NCBI RefSeq assembly: GCF_029784155.1 | Contig: NC_073691.1 | Location: 92,927,617 to 92,991,616 of the forward strand | Origin: Uranotaenia lowii | Lineage: Eukaryota > Arthropoda > Insecta > Diptera > Culicidae | DNA length: 64,000 nucleotides | Direction of reading: 5' to 3' | Part shown: positions 1 to 11,681 of the stretch, one piece after another | How the letters are laid out: each line of letters opens with the position of its first letter | Position numbering within the stretch: position 1 is the first letter of the stretch | Program-made: the position numbers and the translations under genes | The notes under the pieces: generated by a model | The model's input: the letters and a program-made list of their open reading frames with translations, nothing else | Told to the model about the DNA's origin: nothing | The model's database searches: none

Positions 1-354
1 TTTATCAAACCAAAAGACATACACCTGTTAGACAGCTAATAACTTTTTTGTCTAAAAAGATACGAAGTTATGATATTCGACAAAGTTGTTCAGCGGAAAA
101 TTTCCTTGAAGGAATTTATAAATTGGCACAAAAACCATTAGCAGGCTCAGTTCCACAGAAGAAACAAAAATGATGTTGATTTTTCAGTACAAAATATTCA
201 ATTTTTCCATACAAACCTAAAAGTTCAAATTTACTCATGTAAACGTTACTTAAAAATTCTGCAAAAAATCATGGATGAGTTTTAGACCAAAACAAAGCTT
301 TTAAGACCCCAGGGTTTGAGAAATTCAAAAATGACCCCAAATCGACTCAGTCTA
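1..354. repeat. Right end of a long-inverted-repeat MITE, cut by the window edge
   Basis: The segment matches the right half of the complete element at 10884-11673: the same order of landmarks (gataCGAAGTT, aatttataaatt, cacaaaaaccatta, ccatacaaacct) and the same terminus ccaaatcgactcagtcta at 354. No coding capacity is visible. The left part lies outside the window. Confidence 0.75.
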
Positions 355-2250
355 ATGCGTCAGTCCTATTATGTTAAAAAAGCTATGAAACAAATGATTG
401 AAATAGTAAATACTTCAACCGATAAAAGTACTGAAAGTTAGGTTCTTTAGCCCCTGTGATTATGCAATGATGTGAATAAAATGTTCAAAACTTTTCCTCG
501 ACGAGAATATATTTTTTCGTAGAACAAAAATTTCTTGTTACAATAAAAAAGTTTCTGTGAATTAAAACCGTTTCATTAGGGACTGATGAAACGCGTTAGT
601 CAGCAACCAAATTCAAATTTTCTGGTAGTTATGATGATGGCAACATTTTTCTTTTTAATGATGTAAACAGATGCTGAAATCGACATTCGTTTGTTTGCAT
701 TGCGGTTGCCAAAGCAAGAATTTCTTGCAAAACCATGTGAGTAAAGTTTATTAAGCAACGCTTAGCACCAGAGAGACAAACTGTCATACGTCAAATTAAA
801 CTGACGCATACGCTGGGAGAGAAAAGGTAAGAAGGCATCATCGAAATAAGAACAACATCTCGTCTCTGATTTTAGGGTTCTACATCCGACCTAATTGCCA
901 CCTCACCGTGGTTCTGTTGGTTGTGCTAAATTAAAACCTCAAAACAACACACACCGGGTTGAACTTGATTGAAAATGGCACTCATAAATAGACATAAGTG
1001 TTCAAATGTATGTCTATAGCTATTTACATACATAAGGGCGCATAATGATGGGGGAAAACAAAACCAATAATGTTTGAGGAATGTGTTGGAATTTTCCCGA
1101 CGAGAGATGGGATTAAACGGAACCATTCTGGCATAGTGGGTGGAATATAGCAGAAACGTCGAAGCATCAACACACACTGAAACGCTAAACGGTGACCATG
1201 AAATAACGCTTTCCCGGTTCACTGTGCAACCGGCTTAGGTTTCGTCTTTTCAAGACTGCATGCCAGTCCATATGGAAGCAGCTGATGTGTGTTTGGTTTG
1301 TTGGTTATTGTGGAATTTGTTTGTGGTTTTGCTCCCGACAGATGTGTAACAATATCATAACTTCATGATCAACACCAACTAACATCTCTGTCTCTCTATG
1401 GGGAAATGTAGTGCAGCGTCCTCATCAACCGGTTAATAGGCGTTTTTCCCTCATGTTAATCGTTAGGGAGGCGCTATTCTATCACCGTCTGAACGATGAA
1501 AGCACTAAATCACAGACAACAAAACGAAAAATATTGCTATAGTCCATCCTGTATCATATGGTAGAGAAACAGTCTTTTGGGTACAGTGCAAATCTGTTCT
1601 AGATGTCGTACATCAACGACAGCATACACGCAACATTAACGTTTATAGTAGTTAACTGTTGATGGTGGCAGGGCCGCGTCATATGGCCATTAATCTTTGC
1701 CGTGATTTGCCACCGTTTGTTGGCACGCGGATGGATTCAAAATTTGCCCGGTTCCGCTCATAAATTCTCTCCCATATCGTTATATACCTCGCTATATTCT
1801 ATTGATTAATGATTGATGGATTCTTCAAAAGTTTTCCCTTTTGGATGGGGATGGATTTTTTTCTGTTCTGGACCACCTTTCACTAACGTCGTCGCCGTCG
1901 TCGACGTCTTGTGAGGTTGCTCGCTTCGTATTTAATCCTACCTTTCAACATCCGCCGGAACCGTTGTTGTCGGAAGCCTATGCTTGGATGATTTCCGTTA
2001 AGCCGGAAAAGTTCGTCGATACTTTTCACTCCACTGGGTAAAGTTATACATATTTTATAGTTTCAAATGGGCGTGATAATTTCCTTATTATTCCTTCGGG
2101 AAGGAACCTTAGATGGTTAAATTTAAAATCTATACATCCTCGATCATTTTAATGTTTTTGGTGTTTTTCCTATTTTAATTCAACATTGATACCGCGTACC
2201 GTAATATGGGGTGATTAATATTTGCGATTCGAGTATCAGCCATCTAGAAT
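355..2250. other. Intergenic DNA without a recognised gene
   Basis: AT-rich, non-repetitive sequence with many stops in all frames. The only coding-like part is the short candidate exon at 1841-2036, listed separately. I see no RNA gene or recognisable transposon terminus here. Confidence 0.5.
1841..2036 (+). CDS. Candidate exon of an unknown protein (weak)
   Basis: An open frame with higher GC than its surroundings begins at ATG 1841 and would encode about 65 residues, serine-rich near the start (residues 12-23) and then containing PEPLLSEAYAWM. It runs into TGG|gtaaag near 2036, a good splice-donor match, so it could be a 5' coding exon. No family is recognised, no partner exon was found downstream before the hAT-like element at 2252, and the frame may be chance. 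Protein similarity or RNA reads would decide. Confidence 0.18.
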
Positions 2251-2251
2251 T

Positions 2252-5192
2252 CAGGCGCGGTCCTATGGGGGGGGGGGTGATCGGGGTGATCACCCCCCCC
2301 CCAAGCGGCAAAAATCCGTTACAAAATACCCGCAAAAACACGAATTTCTTTTAAAAGTAGGAACTTTTCTTAGTAGATGTGCTTTCCAATTTTAAAAATT
2401 TTCCACTCCGTGGGGGTGTTTATTCAACAAAAAAGTTAATTTATCACTTGAAAGGCTCAATACTGAAAAAAATCGGTCCACCAATCTCAAGCAGCTGTAA
2501 CTTAGGATTCCCTGGACTGAATTATATCAAATAACTTTTGTTGATAAGTTATTCAACAAAAGTGTGTTGTTGAGCGTTGATTTGGAATTTGCTATTAATA
2601 AAATGTAGGGACAACTTTTTTTTTAAATTGTCACTAATTTCCCTCATATGTCTCAATAAACACGAGCAAATCCCAAAAAAATTTAGTATTTGCTTTAAAT
2701 TCAGAGCTTCTTTTTTTTTTTTTTTTTTTTTTTTTGTTTCGATTATAGTCGTTTTACCATCATTATGGCATTCGCGACTTTATCAACGTTGCAGTTGGCG
2801 GATCGTTATTGAAAAACTATCCGGTACAACTGCGTTCGATGTTTACTCTTGGGCTTGAACTCGCGGACATCGGCTCAGGAGGCAACAGACTTGCCAACTG
2901 AGCTATATCACAAGCCCGTTTCAGAGCTTCTGAATTCTTGATTTTGTTTTGAATTTTAATGAAATGAAAAATTTGGAAAAGTCTTATAGGGGGGTGAAAA
3001 TGGCTATAACACTGAAATACTTGAAATATTTGTTCTGCTTTCATCATACATTTATTGCCTTCAATTGCAAAATAAAAAATCAGGTTCTGAATCACAGTAA
3101 AGATTCTCTTTTGCGAGAATTTTTCACCTTCAATTAATACACCATTCATATTTGAATATTATGAAATTAAAAAAATAAAAATTTTAGATTTGATTTTATT
3201 TAATTCTGTTTGAAATGTATCACATCAAACATTCATATTATGGATGACTATGAAAACAATATAAGTACTGCCAAACAGAAATCGAATTCGAATATAAAAT
3301 TTTCATAGTAAAAGTTTAAATTTAAATAAAATCCTCTCAATAGATTTCAGCAACAATAAAACGAAGAAAGAGATTACGTTTTATGACTTTTGCGTTTCCT
3401 ATGAGTTTTTAGTGCCAAAAAGGAACAAAAAAGTATTTATATCAACTGTTTCAGGTATTGGTGTTGGAGATAGAGATTCAAATTCATCTCTAGAACCCAA
3501 AATCTGCATTCAAAACTATAACGCAAGAAAACAAAATTCACATTTTCCGAAGTGCAAAGAATTTGAAAACTGATTTCAACTTATTTAGGAGCACTAAATG
3601 CAAATTTGTATTTCTTTATCAGCTCTTGTTTCCGCCTTCCGGTATAAATTTTGAAAATACAAGGCTCATTGGAGAAATTTGTGCACTTTTTAGCAAAATT
3701 GTAAAATATTAAAAAAATTTGGAAAAAAAGGTATTAACTTAATGATCAATTTTCATAAAGACTGTGAGTAATTGACCATGAGAAAAAATTTTAGAAGTAA
3801 GTATCTTTCCCCATTTTGTAAAATACGAAGATTATCTAGACGAAATCTGTATTGTTTTTTCCGGGAATTTGTTACTTTTAGGCATTCTTCTCTCTAACCT
3901 GCATCGTTGAATGAATAAAGGATAATGAAAAGATTTAACATATTTTTTGTTGTTCAGGTTAGTTACTTCATCAATTATTATCATTGAGCGATTTCACTCT
4001 GAACTGCTAAGTTTTAAAATTACTCAATGCCAGAAAATAAGAAGGAAAAAAACAGACAAAAAATTCCAAAATCAGTTTGCCACGGTTTTAATTTTTCCCT
4101 TGTGAATTAAAACTTTTCTTTATCATTCCACTATTTTTTCGGCAACATGGCATTCTATCATGCAAAACAGACAGAAGATCTTTTAGTGGTTTTTAACCAA
4201 CACTCCTGAATTTTTAGATCTACAGCAATGATGTCACCGATACTGCTTTCAGCTCATCTACACAATAATATTGAAATTTTAATTTAACATTTAGCTTAAG
4301 GTTTGATATTCTTAATCTAAAAGCTTGGCTATTTCAATTACAAATGATTGAGACTGTTCACTAAAGAAGAGTATCAACATTCTGAATTAATCCTTCATTT
4401 CATAATTTTCTTTATAATTCAAAATTATTAAAAAAATTGGTAATTATGTGAAGGTGAACAAAGATTAATCACTTTTCTTTGTAATTTATTTTTTGTATTA
4501 CAATTAAAATTGAAAATTTTGCATGAAAACTTTAAATTCAAGAGGAAATCAAATAAAATTTGGTTCCAGAATTTATAAACTGATTTTGATAATCGGTGTT
4601 TTCATCCTAATTTACATTTAAAGTGTTGATTATATATATTGTGTTTCCAAATTTGAAAATTATCATACTAAATTTCCAAATCACGATTCAGTAAAATACC
4701 CCAATGAAGAATTCAATGCCCGTTAGTTATGTTTGTTAATTTGTTTATCGGGCTTATCGGTGAAAAGTAAAATACTTCCGATAAATTATAAAATACCAGA
4801 GCGCTAATATTTAGAAGCTCAGGAAAAAAATGAAGATAACTTGAATTTTGTTTCTACATGTTCATCTCTCAACAACGTGTGTATTATTTTCATTGAAAAA
4901 ATTACATTTATAACGAGAAATTTTTTAAAGAGCTTTTAAAGTGACACTTCTAAAATACCAGATATACCTACAAATTAAAAAAAAATATCAAAAATATTCG
5001 CAGTGGTTATTATAGATTCGCTGGTTGTTTTATAAAGGGATAACACTCCCCCCTCCCCCACAACCCCTCCCTTCTCCATTCGCTCACTCAAATGATTGTT
5101 TTTCCCCCAGATATTAACGTTCCTTTATATTGACTGATTTTTGAAAATTGAAAAATCACCCCCCCCAAGAGCCGACTCTAGGACCGCCCCTG
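2252..5192. mobile_element. hAT-like non-autonomous DNA element, decayed, ~2.9 kb
   Basis: The ends are inverted: left caggcgcggtccta and right taggaccgcccctg, both followed inward by long G or C runs and tgatc/gatt. CAGG...CCTG termini with an 8-bp duplication are typical of hAT transposons. The flanks tctagaat and tctagata are an imperfect 8-bp pair. No transposase is recognisable inside. The interior is AT-rich with many stops and carries the SINE at 2712-2919. An old non-autonomous copy is the best reading; the hAT assignment rests on the termini alone. Confidence 0.55.
2712..2919 (-). mobile_element. tRNA-derived SINE with poly(A) tail and 12-bp TSD
   Basis: On the minus strand the element opens with a tRNA-like head containing an A box (tagctcagttgg) and a B box (gagttcaagcc), the internal RNA polymerase III promoter of tRNA-derived SINEs. 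An unrelated body of about 100 bp follows, then an A tail seen as the T run 2711-2735 on the plus strand. It is flanked by a perfect duplication, ttcagagcttct, at 2700-2711 and 2920-2931, as expected from LINE-driven target-primed reverse transcription. It inserted into the hAT-like element, so it is younger than it. It would be transcribed by Pol III and mobilised in trans. Confidence 0.85.
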
Positions 5193-5193
5193 A

Positions 5194-6560
5194 TCTAGAT
5201 ATATTCCCTTTTTTCAAATCGGTTTTTGATGAAAAAAAATTTTTTTGAACAACACCAAATTTCGATGGTTATGATTTTTTAAGTTAAAATGCATAAAAAA
5301 TTTATGTCATTTTGCATCAAAATTAAAATTTCAATTTTCCGATTTCTTTTGGCCCACCCTTTGATCATTTTTGAGGGACAAGACACGAATGTCACAAACG
5401 TGGTAAAGTGTCTGGCCGGAACAAATTTCAAATCCTTCTTTTGTTACTCGGAGTTTGAACATCGCGAGGGGGGGGGGGGGGACAATAAAAAAATAATGCG
5501 AAAAACACATAAAGTGCATGAAATCTTGCATGCAACAAAATTGCATACTATATCATTGCACAAAACCTACAAATCAAGTAATTTTTGTAGAAAAATTAAT
5601 CAAAATCAAGAATACAAAAGGTGAAATAACTCTTATTATCCAAAATTTAGTTTTTTGGTCTTGTAATCTTTCGGATACTAGATTTTTTTTAGAAATCTAC
5701 AAAAAAATACTTCAAATTTTATTTCTTTCCTCCTTCGGGTTTTTTGAAAATTTCGAAGGGGGGGGGGGGGGATGGGTGACAAAAGAAGAAATGGATATTT
5801 GTTCCAGCCTAAATTAGAGAGAAAAAAAGAATTATGTTGAGGGTCAAAAATCCGAAACATTGATCGTTTAGGGGCACCCCTAAATTATCAGGGGTCAGGC
5901 TTTTAGACCAATCTACAAAATGTATGTGATAAGTTTTCAGAATTCGAAATTAGCCCATACATCTTTTGCCACCCTAATGTGCATCTGCTACTCGATTTTT
6001 TTAATTTTCGTATGATTCAAAAACATAAAAAAAAAGTTTATAATGAAAACTGTCATTCTGCTAGAAACCACAAAAATATTTAGGTTTAAAAACATTGATG
6101 ATATCATAATGAGTTTTTTTTAATTTTAAAATAAAACTACAAAGGAAATACTCCTTGTTTTCACTCTCTGGAGCCACAATTCTACAATTCAGTTGATCCG
6201 CTATTCCCAACTCCGGTAAATCGAGCCACTGGATTCATGCGAATATCTTGCATTTACCTAGCTACTCGCCCGTCAGATAAGCAAAATTTGAAAAAAGAAA
6301 AAAAGAATAGTGGGACTTGGATAACGCGGAAATTGGATACCCGGAGGTTAGATAAGCGGAGTTCTACTCTACTTCGTGTCATCCGAGGTTTCTTTCAGCT
6401 ATCCCTGTGGTGGTCCTTGAAAGTTACTTAACAATCAAATTGCAAAATATTTAAATCAAAACAATATATGACACGAATTTCAATCTGGATTTCACTCTCA
6501 CATAAAGTTAGTTTCACATAGAATCTGGTCGCATCTTTTCATTTACTGCAGCGCCCCTAG
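5194..6560. other. Non-coding repeat debris with two poly(G) runs and a pogo-like tip
   Basis: No gene is supported. Two G homopolymers of about 12-14 bases lie at 5468-5481 and 5759-5771, each followed by a diverged AT-rich stretch. The many short frames here are artefacts of homopolymers. Near 6345-6375 the text ttagataagcggagttcta resembles the TIR of pogo/Tigger-type transposons (compare 44397-44420), but its partner end is not obvious. Confidence 0.45.
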
Positions 6561-6665
6561 TTGTCACATCGCGAATCTATTGACAGTGTTTTGATCCGAT
6601 TGGTTTGTTCACTTAGTGGTGAAAATTTCATCAAGATTGAAGCAGTCAGTCAAAAGTTATCGACG

Positions 6666-8305
6666 ATGGAACGCGAAAGGCGAGAGAAAATTCTGCACAC
6701 TCACGTAGAGAAACCGACGTGGTCAGGGGTAAAAATCGCGAAATTCCTGAAATATCCAAAATCGACTGTAAATTCGGTGCTGCAACGTTACCGGGAGACC
6801 CTCACGATGGATCGAGCAAAACAAACCAGACGTAAAAGTGGAACATATGACCGGAAGCTGCGAGCAAAGGTTATTCGATCAGTTCACAATAATCCTGGAA
6901 TCTCCTTGCGTGATTTGGCGAAAAAGTTCAAGACGAACCACAGTACAGCTCGAAGAAATTGTTTGCGAGAAGGCTTGCGGTCGTATCATGCATGCAAACA
7001 CCTCAACAAGACGCTGAAACAAAACCTGGTTGCCAAAACCAGGGCAAGGAAGTTGTACGAGAAAATGTTGACCAACTACAACGGATGCATTTTGATGGAC
7101 GACGAAACTTACGTCAAAATGGATTTTGGACAAATACCCGGTAACAAATTTTACCTTGCGAAGCGTAAAAGGAATGTTGCGGGTAGATTCATGTTTCAGG
7201 GTGGCCACTCAAAATCGATTTTTGATTTCCCGCATTTTTTCCCGTCTTTTTCCCGCATGGTCTCACCAAAATCCCGATTTTGTAAAACAGAAAACCAAGC
7301 AAAATTCCGAATATTCTTTTCTAATATTTATTTCTTCCAGTGGAAAATGATCTTTCAATGAATTTTTTTCGGTTATTTTTACAAATTAAACTACAAATCA
7401 TTAGTTTGGTACGCAGAGGTTTTTTTTTTAAATTTTTAAAACTGTGTAACTCGAGTCGAACAAATATGATTGTTCATAAAAGAAAAAGGGTAAGGTACAC
7501 CGGGGTAAGTATGGACGTTCGTTTGCCTTATTTTCTGCCTCTCGCTTCCGTTTTGCAATAGTTTCTTTCAGATTCTTCTCTATTTTTTGTTTTTAAGGAC
7601 TAGACAAACCTCAAGAAAGAATTGCGAGCATACTGCATTGACGGTTTCGTTACGGTTATTTCCGTTGTTCAATGAAACAAGTTGAAACTAGTCGAAACCG
7701 ATCCAACTCGGCTGGAGGACCCGTTTCGACCTGGTAGAATTCGTCGAAGTCAAATGGAAAGAGACTGGTGATCAACTGTCAATCCATTTCTATTTGTTTC
7801 GACCTATTTCGACCAAACTTCATTGAACAAACTTTCACTAAGCCAAAAATTCCCGACTTTTCGAAAGAAATACCGACTTTTTCCCGTTGGATTTCAAATC
7901 CCGTATTTTTCCCGCATTTCCTGCTTTTCCCGAATGGGTGGCCACCCTGATGTTTGTTTTCGCAGATAAATTTACCCGTAAGTTGATGATTTGGCAAGGG
8001 ATCTGTAGTTGTGGGAAGAAGACTAAGATTTTCATCACTGGGGACACAATGAATGGAAATGTTTACAAAGAAGGATGTCTCCAGAAGAGGGTTTTGCCAT
8101 TCATTCGGTCCCACAAAGGTCCGGTGAAGTTCTGGCCGGACCTGGCAAGCTGCCACTACAGCCGGGATGTCGTTAAGTGGTATAAGGAGAACAAGATCGA
8201 TTTTGTTGAAAAAAGTATCAATCCACCAAACTGTCCGGATTTTCGTCCAATCGAGAAATATTGGGCAAAAGTTAAGGGCAAACTGAGCTCATTTCAAAAT
8301 ATAAC
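6666..8305 (+). pseudogene. DD37E-type Tc1/mariner transposase, split by a MITE (copy 1)
   Basis: Cut-and-paste transposase of the IS630-Tc1-mariner superfamily. From the likely ATG at 6666 an N-terminal helix-turn-helix (WSGVKIAKFLKYPKSTV) is followed by a second DNA-binding segment (GISLRDLAKKFKTN). The catalytic core has MDDETYV (first Asp), then WPDLASCHYS (second Asp), then PIEKYWA (Glu). Exactly 37 residues separate the second Asp from the Glu, the DD37E signature known from mosquito elements. The upstream frame from 6561 is open but lacks family resemblance, so I prefer 6666. A 753-bp MITE at 7197-7949 interrupts the frame; apart from it the core is open, reading ...RFMF then VFADKF.... 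The C-terminus decays at about 8290-8305 where a LINE begins. I could not identify clear TIRs. Non-functional as it stands. Confidence 0.88.
7197..7949. mobile_element. MITE with cagggtggccac termini inside the transposase
   Basis: The termini are inverted: cagggtggccactc on the left and gggtggccaccctg on the right, with further inward repeats of ttcccgcatttttcccg-type text on both sides. The target atgttt is duplicated at 7191-7196 and 7950-7955. Removing the element and one copy of atgttt rejoins the transposase in frame, which fixes both borders. The interior is non-coding. CAGGG termini suggest hAT, but the visible duplication is 6 bp rather than 8, so the superfamily stays open. Confidence 0.85.
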
Positions 8306-8309
8306 TAAA

Positions 8310-8596
8310 TATAAGATCAGCTGTTGAAATGGTACGGTCATACCTGAAGGGTCGGTCACACACATTTGTTTTTTTATTCAATAGATGCTTTTTTAATTTC
8401 GCTCTCATTGAATCAAGGGTTCATCTAGCATCAATTTTAGGACCGTTAATTTTCTCGCTTTTTATTAACGATTTACTCTATTATGTGTTGTGAGCCTACT
8501 TAGTTGAATAATTCTATTAAATCATAACAATCGAAATCTTTTGATTGCTTTGACTCAGTAACGATTTACCTTCTGTTTTGGAACACTGTGAAACAA
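8310..8596 (+). pseudogene. Non-LTR reverse transcriptase fragment (LOA/R1/Jockey-like)
   Basis: One frame reads VRSYLKGRSHTFV, then SILGPLIFSLFINDL, then, once the 82-bp insertion at 8477-8558 and one duplicated target copy are removed, PSVLEHCET. This is the region before and including RT block 4/B (usually SGVPQGS.LGPLLF..FINDLP) of LINE reverse transcriptases. The usual PQG is degenerate (here VHLAS). The next block (YADD) is absent because unrelated sequence starts at about 8597. The matching thumb region appears at 9790-10090, so one LINE has been split. Clade is uncertain between LOA, R1 and Jockey. Confidence 0.65.
8477..8558. mobile_element. 82-bp leader-plus-hairpin insertion with 11-bp TSD
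   Basis: An 82-bp insertion in the LINE RT is bounded by a perfect duplication taacgatttac at 8466-8476 and 8559-8569. It consists of a leader ending tgagcctacttagttgaat and a short imperfect hairpin (aatcgaaat against the following ttttgattg..., ending ctttgactcag). The leader and the terminal ctttgaYtcag are shared with the 273-bp hairpin element at 56131-56403. No poly(A) tail, no terminal inverted repeat in the usual sense, and no coding capacity. Confidence 0.7.
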
Positions 8597-9725
8597 ATTG
8601 AGCACCACTGACTTTCAGTGTGTGCTGCACGGCTAACTTTAACCCAAAACACTAACACTCAAAACTTCGTAGATACAATCACAATTTACTTTTACGACTT
8701 ATCAAAAACATAAGCTAGCTTAGCATAATGTCTACACCCGGGCCCGTATCCTACTTAAAAAACAAACATCTGACAGCCAATAAAAACAACAGTAATATCA
8801 CAGCTCGGTTTCCTCATGTATCACAGGTACATCTGGTATTCTGGCTACCCCGTCTGGCTGCTCTGCTCTACGGGTACAATTACCCGGAGCACCTCCGACG
8901 TCTGTTTCCGGCTGGATCTGTTCCGGCTTGGCCATGCGGCCGGCGGCTGATCGGTTCGCGAAAAGGCGATTTCAGATCCCAAACAACGACACTCGGCTCT
9001 CCAACAATGGCCTGTCGGTGAAGAATCCTGGCTTTTACGATTCGTTCCTTCTGCACAACCAACTCATTGTCCAAACTTGTTTTCATTTCTGTGTCACTCG
9101 GGTCTACAGCGAATGACAGTTGTCTTCGTACTCGTTACTATAAAAACCATCTTTTATGTAGAGATAACTTTAAGTGGGGAAGTTAGGTTGCGTTCACTCA
9201 CCCACTGTGTGTACTCCGAGCCTTGAATGTTTTTTATATTGTCCTGTACTTGATGCACCGGCGCACTTATTCTTTGATGATCGTGCATCGACCATATCCA
9301 GGACAAAGAGATTTCCTTATCTGGCTGTGAATTGTGCAACGTCCTGTCAAACCGTTCCTTTCAAGTTGCTTTCTATTTTGCCTCACCTTGTAGAAATGCC
9401 AATTCGATGTGGTTTCTTGTTGCACTAACTTTTTTACGTAATCCCTGCAGGGACGATTTCAGCTAGCGTGTTCTTTTTCTGCCGTTTTATATGTTAGTTG
9501 TTTTGGTTTACGTTTCTCCTCGTGTTTGTATCTGACGTTTAACACGCTTAATTCTAAACACTCAAGTTTTGTTCTTACTAATTCAATCACTACACGCTCA
9601 AAATTACATAATCACAAATTTATTAATTATAACGCTACAACTACACTGTACATATTTTTGCAGATGGTGTCCGAATATATCTTTGTGCAAAAATAATTTC
9701 GAATTTAATTTTTTATGCTAAAATT
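8597..9725. other. Unassigned insertion between two halves of a LINE relic
   Basis: The sequence separates the RT fragments at 8310-8596 and 9790-10090, so it is probably one or more insertions. Composition is higher in GC around 8850-9020. On the minus strand short coding-like stretches appear at 9086-8880 (starting MKTSLDNELVVQKERIV) and around 9339-9215, ending at a gtgagtg donor-like site. No family could be recognised, and I could not define termini or target duplications. Confidence 0.35.
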
Positions 9726-9789
9726 ACTCACGATCTAACTAAAACCTTGTATTTCGGAAGAGGTTTACCTCTTTACCTACCTTAACTCT

Positions 9790-10090
9790 TTAGTTTACCT
9801 TCTACTTATACAGAATGATACAACTGTTCAGTTTGTTCATTACGCTGAACACCTTGGTGTTATTTTTGACAAAAATCTTTCCTGAATCAGATATGTTAAC
9901 GCTCAAAGTTGTAAGATTTATGGTGCGATGAATATATTAAACCTAACAATAAGTCATTTAGATGTAAATAGCCACAAAATTGAAACTTTTTTTATGTCTA
10001 TCTCCTGTTTATTTACAATGAGTTTTCTAATGCTCTAGAAAGATCTATAAATAGATTACGTATAGCCCTTAACTCCTGTTAACGCTTGAG
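9790..10090 (+). pseudogene. Degenerate LINE RT thumb region
   Basis: In the plus frame near 9831 the translation reads VHYAEHLGVIFDKNLS, a stop, then IRYVNAQSCKIYGAMNIL and ISHLDVNSHKIETF. After a frameshift, near 10030, it reads ALERSINRLRIAL. This order is characteristic of the thumb and connection region of LOA/R1/Jockey-type LINE polymerases (LGV.FD..L.W..., then L.R.INR.....). It probably belongs to the same element as 8310-8596. Stops and frameshifts show that it is dead. Confidence 0.55.
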
Positions 10091-10875
10091 AAAACAATGG
10101 GAATTTCAAAATTATTTTTAAAGTATTCAGGAACATGGAATTGCTAGTTGAAGCAAAAAAGTATCTTATTAAGCTATGAAGATTAAGAACCTATGCCGGC
10201 ATATCGTCAAACTCGCCCAACTGATACTACCTCAATAACAAAAAATGAAAGTTATGCGACCCTAGTAAGATATGCTACTTTATCTTCTGGATTGAAAAAA
10301 ACTATCTGCACCAATAAATTTTCAAAAAGTGATTTGTTTCGAGGTAAAAGTGATTATTTTAAAAGAAAATTCTATTCAATGTAACACTTCAACTGCTAGA
10401 AGTTCTGAAGGTTTCTATTTGGTTAATCCTTATAGGCGGGTTTTTAATTGTACAAATATTAATATAGTTGAAACAATAGGTAATTGCCGTCAATTTTTTT
10501 TGTAGATTTCCTGCAGTTTGCTAAAGAGTTTCTTTCACAAAGGGTACATGCGATAAAGAGTAATTTTTGCCATTTTGGACGTACTATGAAAAACGATAAA
10601 ATAGTTCTAGTCCCACACCCAATTTGTGTTGATCAATGTGGATGAGTTATTATGCCAAAGTAGGATCGATCCGCCCTGTTCAATCATCTTTCTCCGGCAA
10701 CTATAATACTCACTATGTAGGTACCAACAGGTTCTCACATTCCAGTGTCAACAAAGCGAACGACAGCTATTGATTACCATTGACAAACACACCGAATGGG
10801 GTGGGTTTCGCGAATGCCCTCGAGGCTTTTGTTGTGGTGTGGTGGTGGGTACGGTCTCATCAGTCTCATCATCAT
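10091..10875. other. Non-coding stretch, nothing recognised
   Basis: AT-rich at first, then a somewhat GC-richer portion at 10600-10870 that looks unique. No RNA gene, repeat terminus or convincing frame was seen. The open frame at 10193-10384 has no recognisable motif. Confidence 0.4.
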
Positions 10876-10883
10876 ATGTACAA

Positions 10884-11673
10884 TAGACTGAGTCGATTTG
10901 GGGTCATTTTTGAATTTCTCAAACCCTGGGGTCAAAAAAGCTTCGTTTTGGTTCACCATGATTTTTTGCAAAATTTTAAAGTAACGTTTACCTCAGTACA
11001 TTTAAACGTTGAGGTTTGTATGGGAAAATTGAATATTTTGTACTGAATAATCAACAGTTTTTTTTTGTGGAACCAAGCTTCCTAATGGTTTTTGTGTGAA
11101 TTTATAAATTATTGAAGGATTTTTTTTCCCTGAACATCTTTGTCGAAGACCGTAATTTCGTATCCTATTAGGCAAAACAGTAGCTATTTAACAGGGGTAA
11201 ATATGTCTTATGGCATTGAAAAACAATAAATTCAATTGACATCACTGATGATACCTTGCGAAGTATTGCACGAAAAGTAGTCATGCAATACTTCGCTAGG
11301 CATCCAACAGTGATTCCAATTGAATTTATTGTTTTTCAGTGCCAAACGACATGACTCCATTCATCACCTAATAACTTATTTGTCTAATAAGATACGAAGT
11401 TGCGGTCTTGGACAAAGTTGTTCAAGGGAAAATTTCCTTTAAATAATTTATAAATTCACACAAAAACCATTAGAAGGCTTGGGTCCACAGGAGAAACAAA
11501 AATTATGGCGATTTTTCCGCACAAAATATTCAATTTTCCCATACAAACCTACATGTTAAAATTTTCTCATAAAAATTTTGCAAAAAATCGTGGTTGAGTT
11601 TTGAATCAAAATGAAGCTTTTAAAACCCCAGAATTTGAGAAATTCAGAAATTACCCCAAATCGACCCAGTCTA
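10884..11673. mobile_element. Fold-back MITE, 790 bp, with 8-bp TSD
   Basis: Long inverted arms (about 330 bp each) start with tagactgagtcgatttgggg on the left and end with ccaaatcgacccagtcta on the right. The middle (about 11215-11342) is itself an imperfect palindrome built on caataaattcaattg. A perfect 8-bp duplication atgtacaa flanks the element at 10876-10883 and 11674-11681. No coding capacity. A second copy of the right arm occupies 1-354. An 8-bp duplication fits hAT-driven movement, but the termini do not begin CAGG. Confidence 0.85.
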
Positions 11674-11681
11674 ATGTACAA

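Noticed and set aside
5289..5860. Overlapping open frames on both strands
   Set aside because: They run through poly(G) and A-rich sequence, have no motif, and mirror each other on the two strands.
7887..8327. Open frame starting before the resumed DD37E transposase
   Set aside because: Its first ~20 codons are MITE sequence reading by chance into the transposase frame; the ATG is not a real start.
10193..10384. 63-codon frame after the LINE relic
   Set aside because: No match to LINE C-termini or any motif; short and AT-rich.
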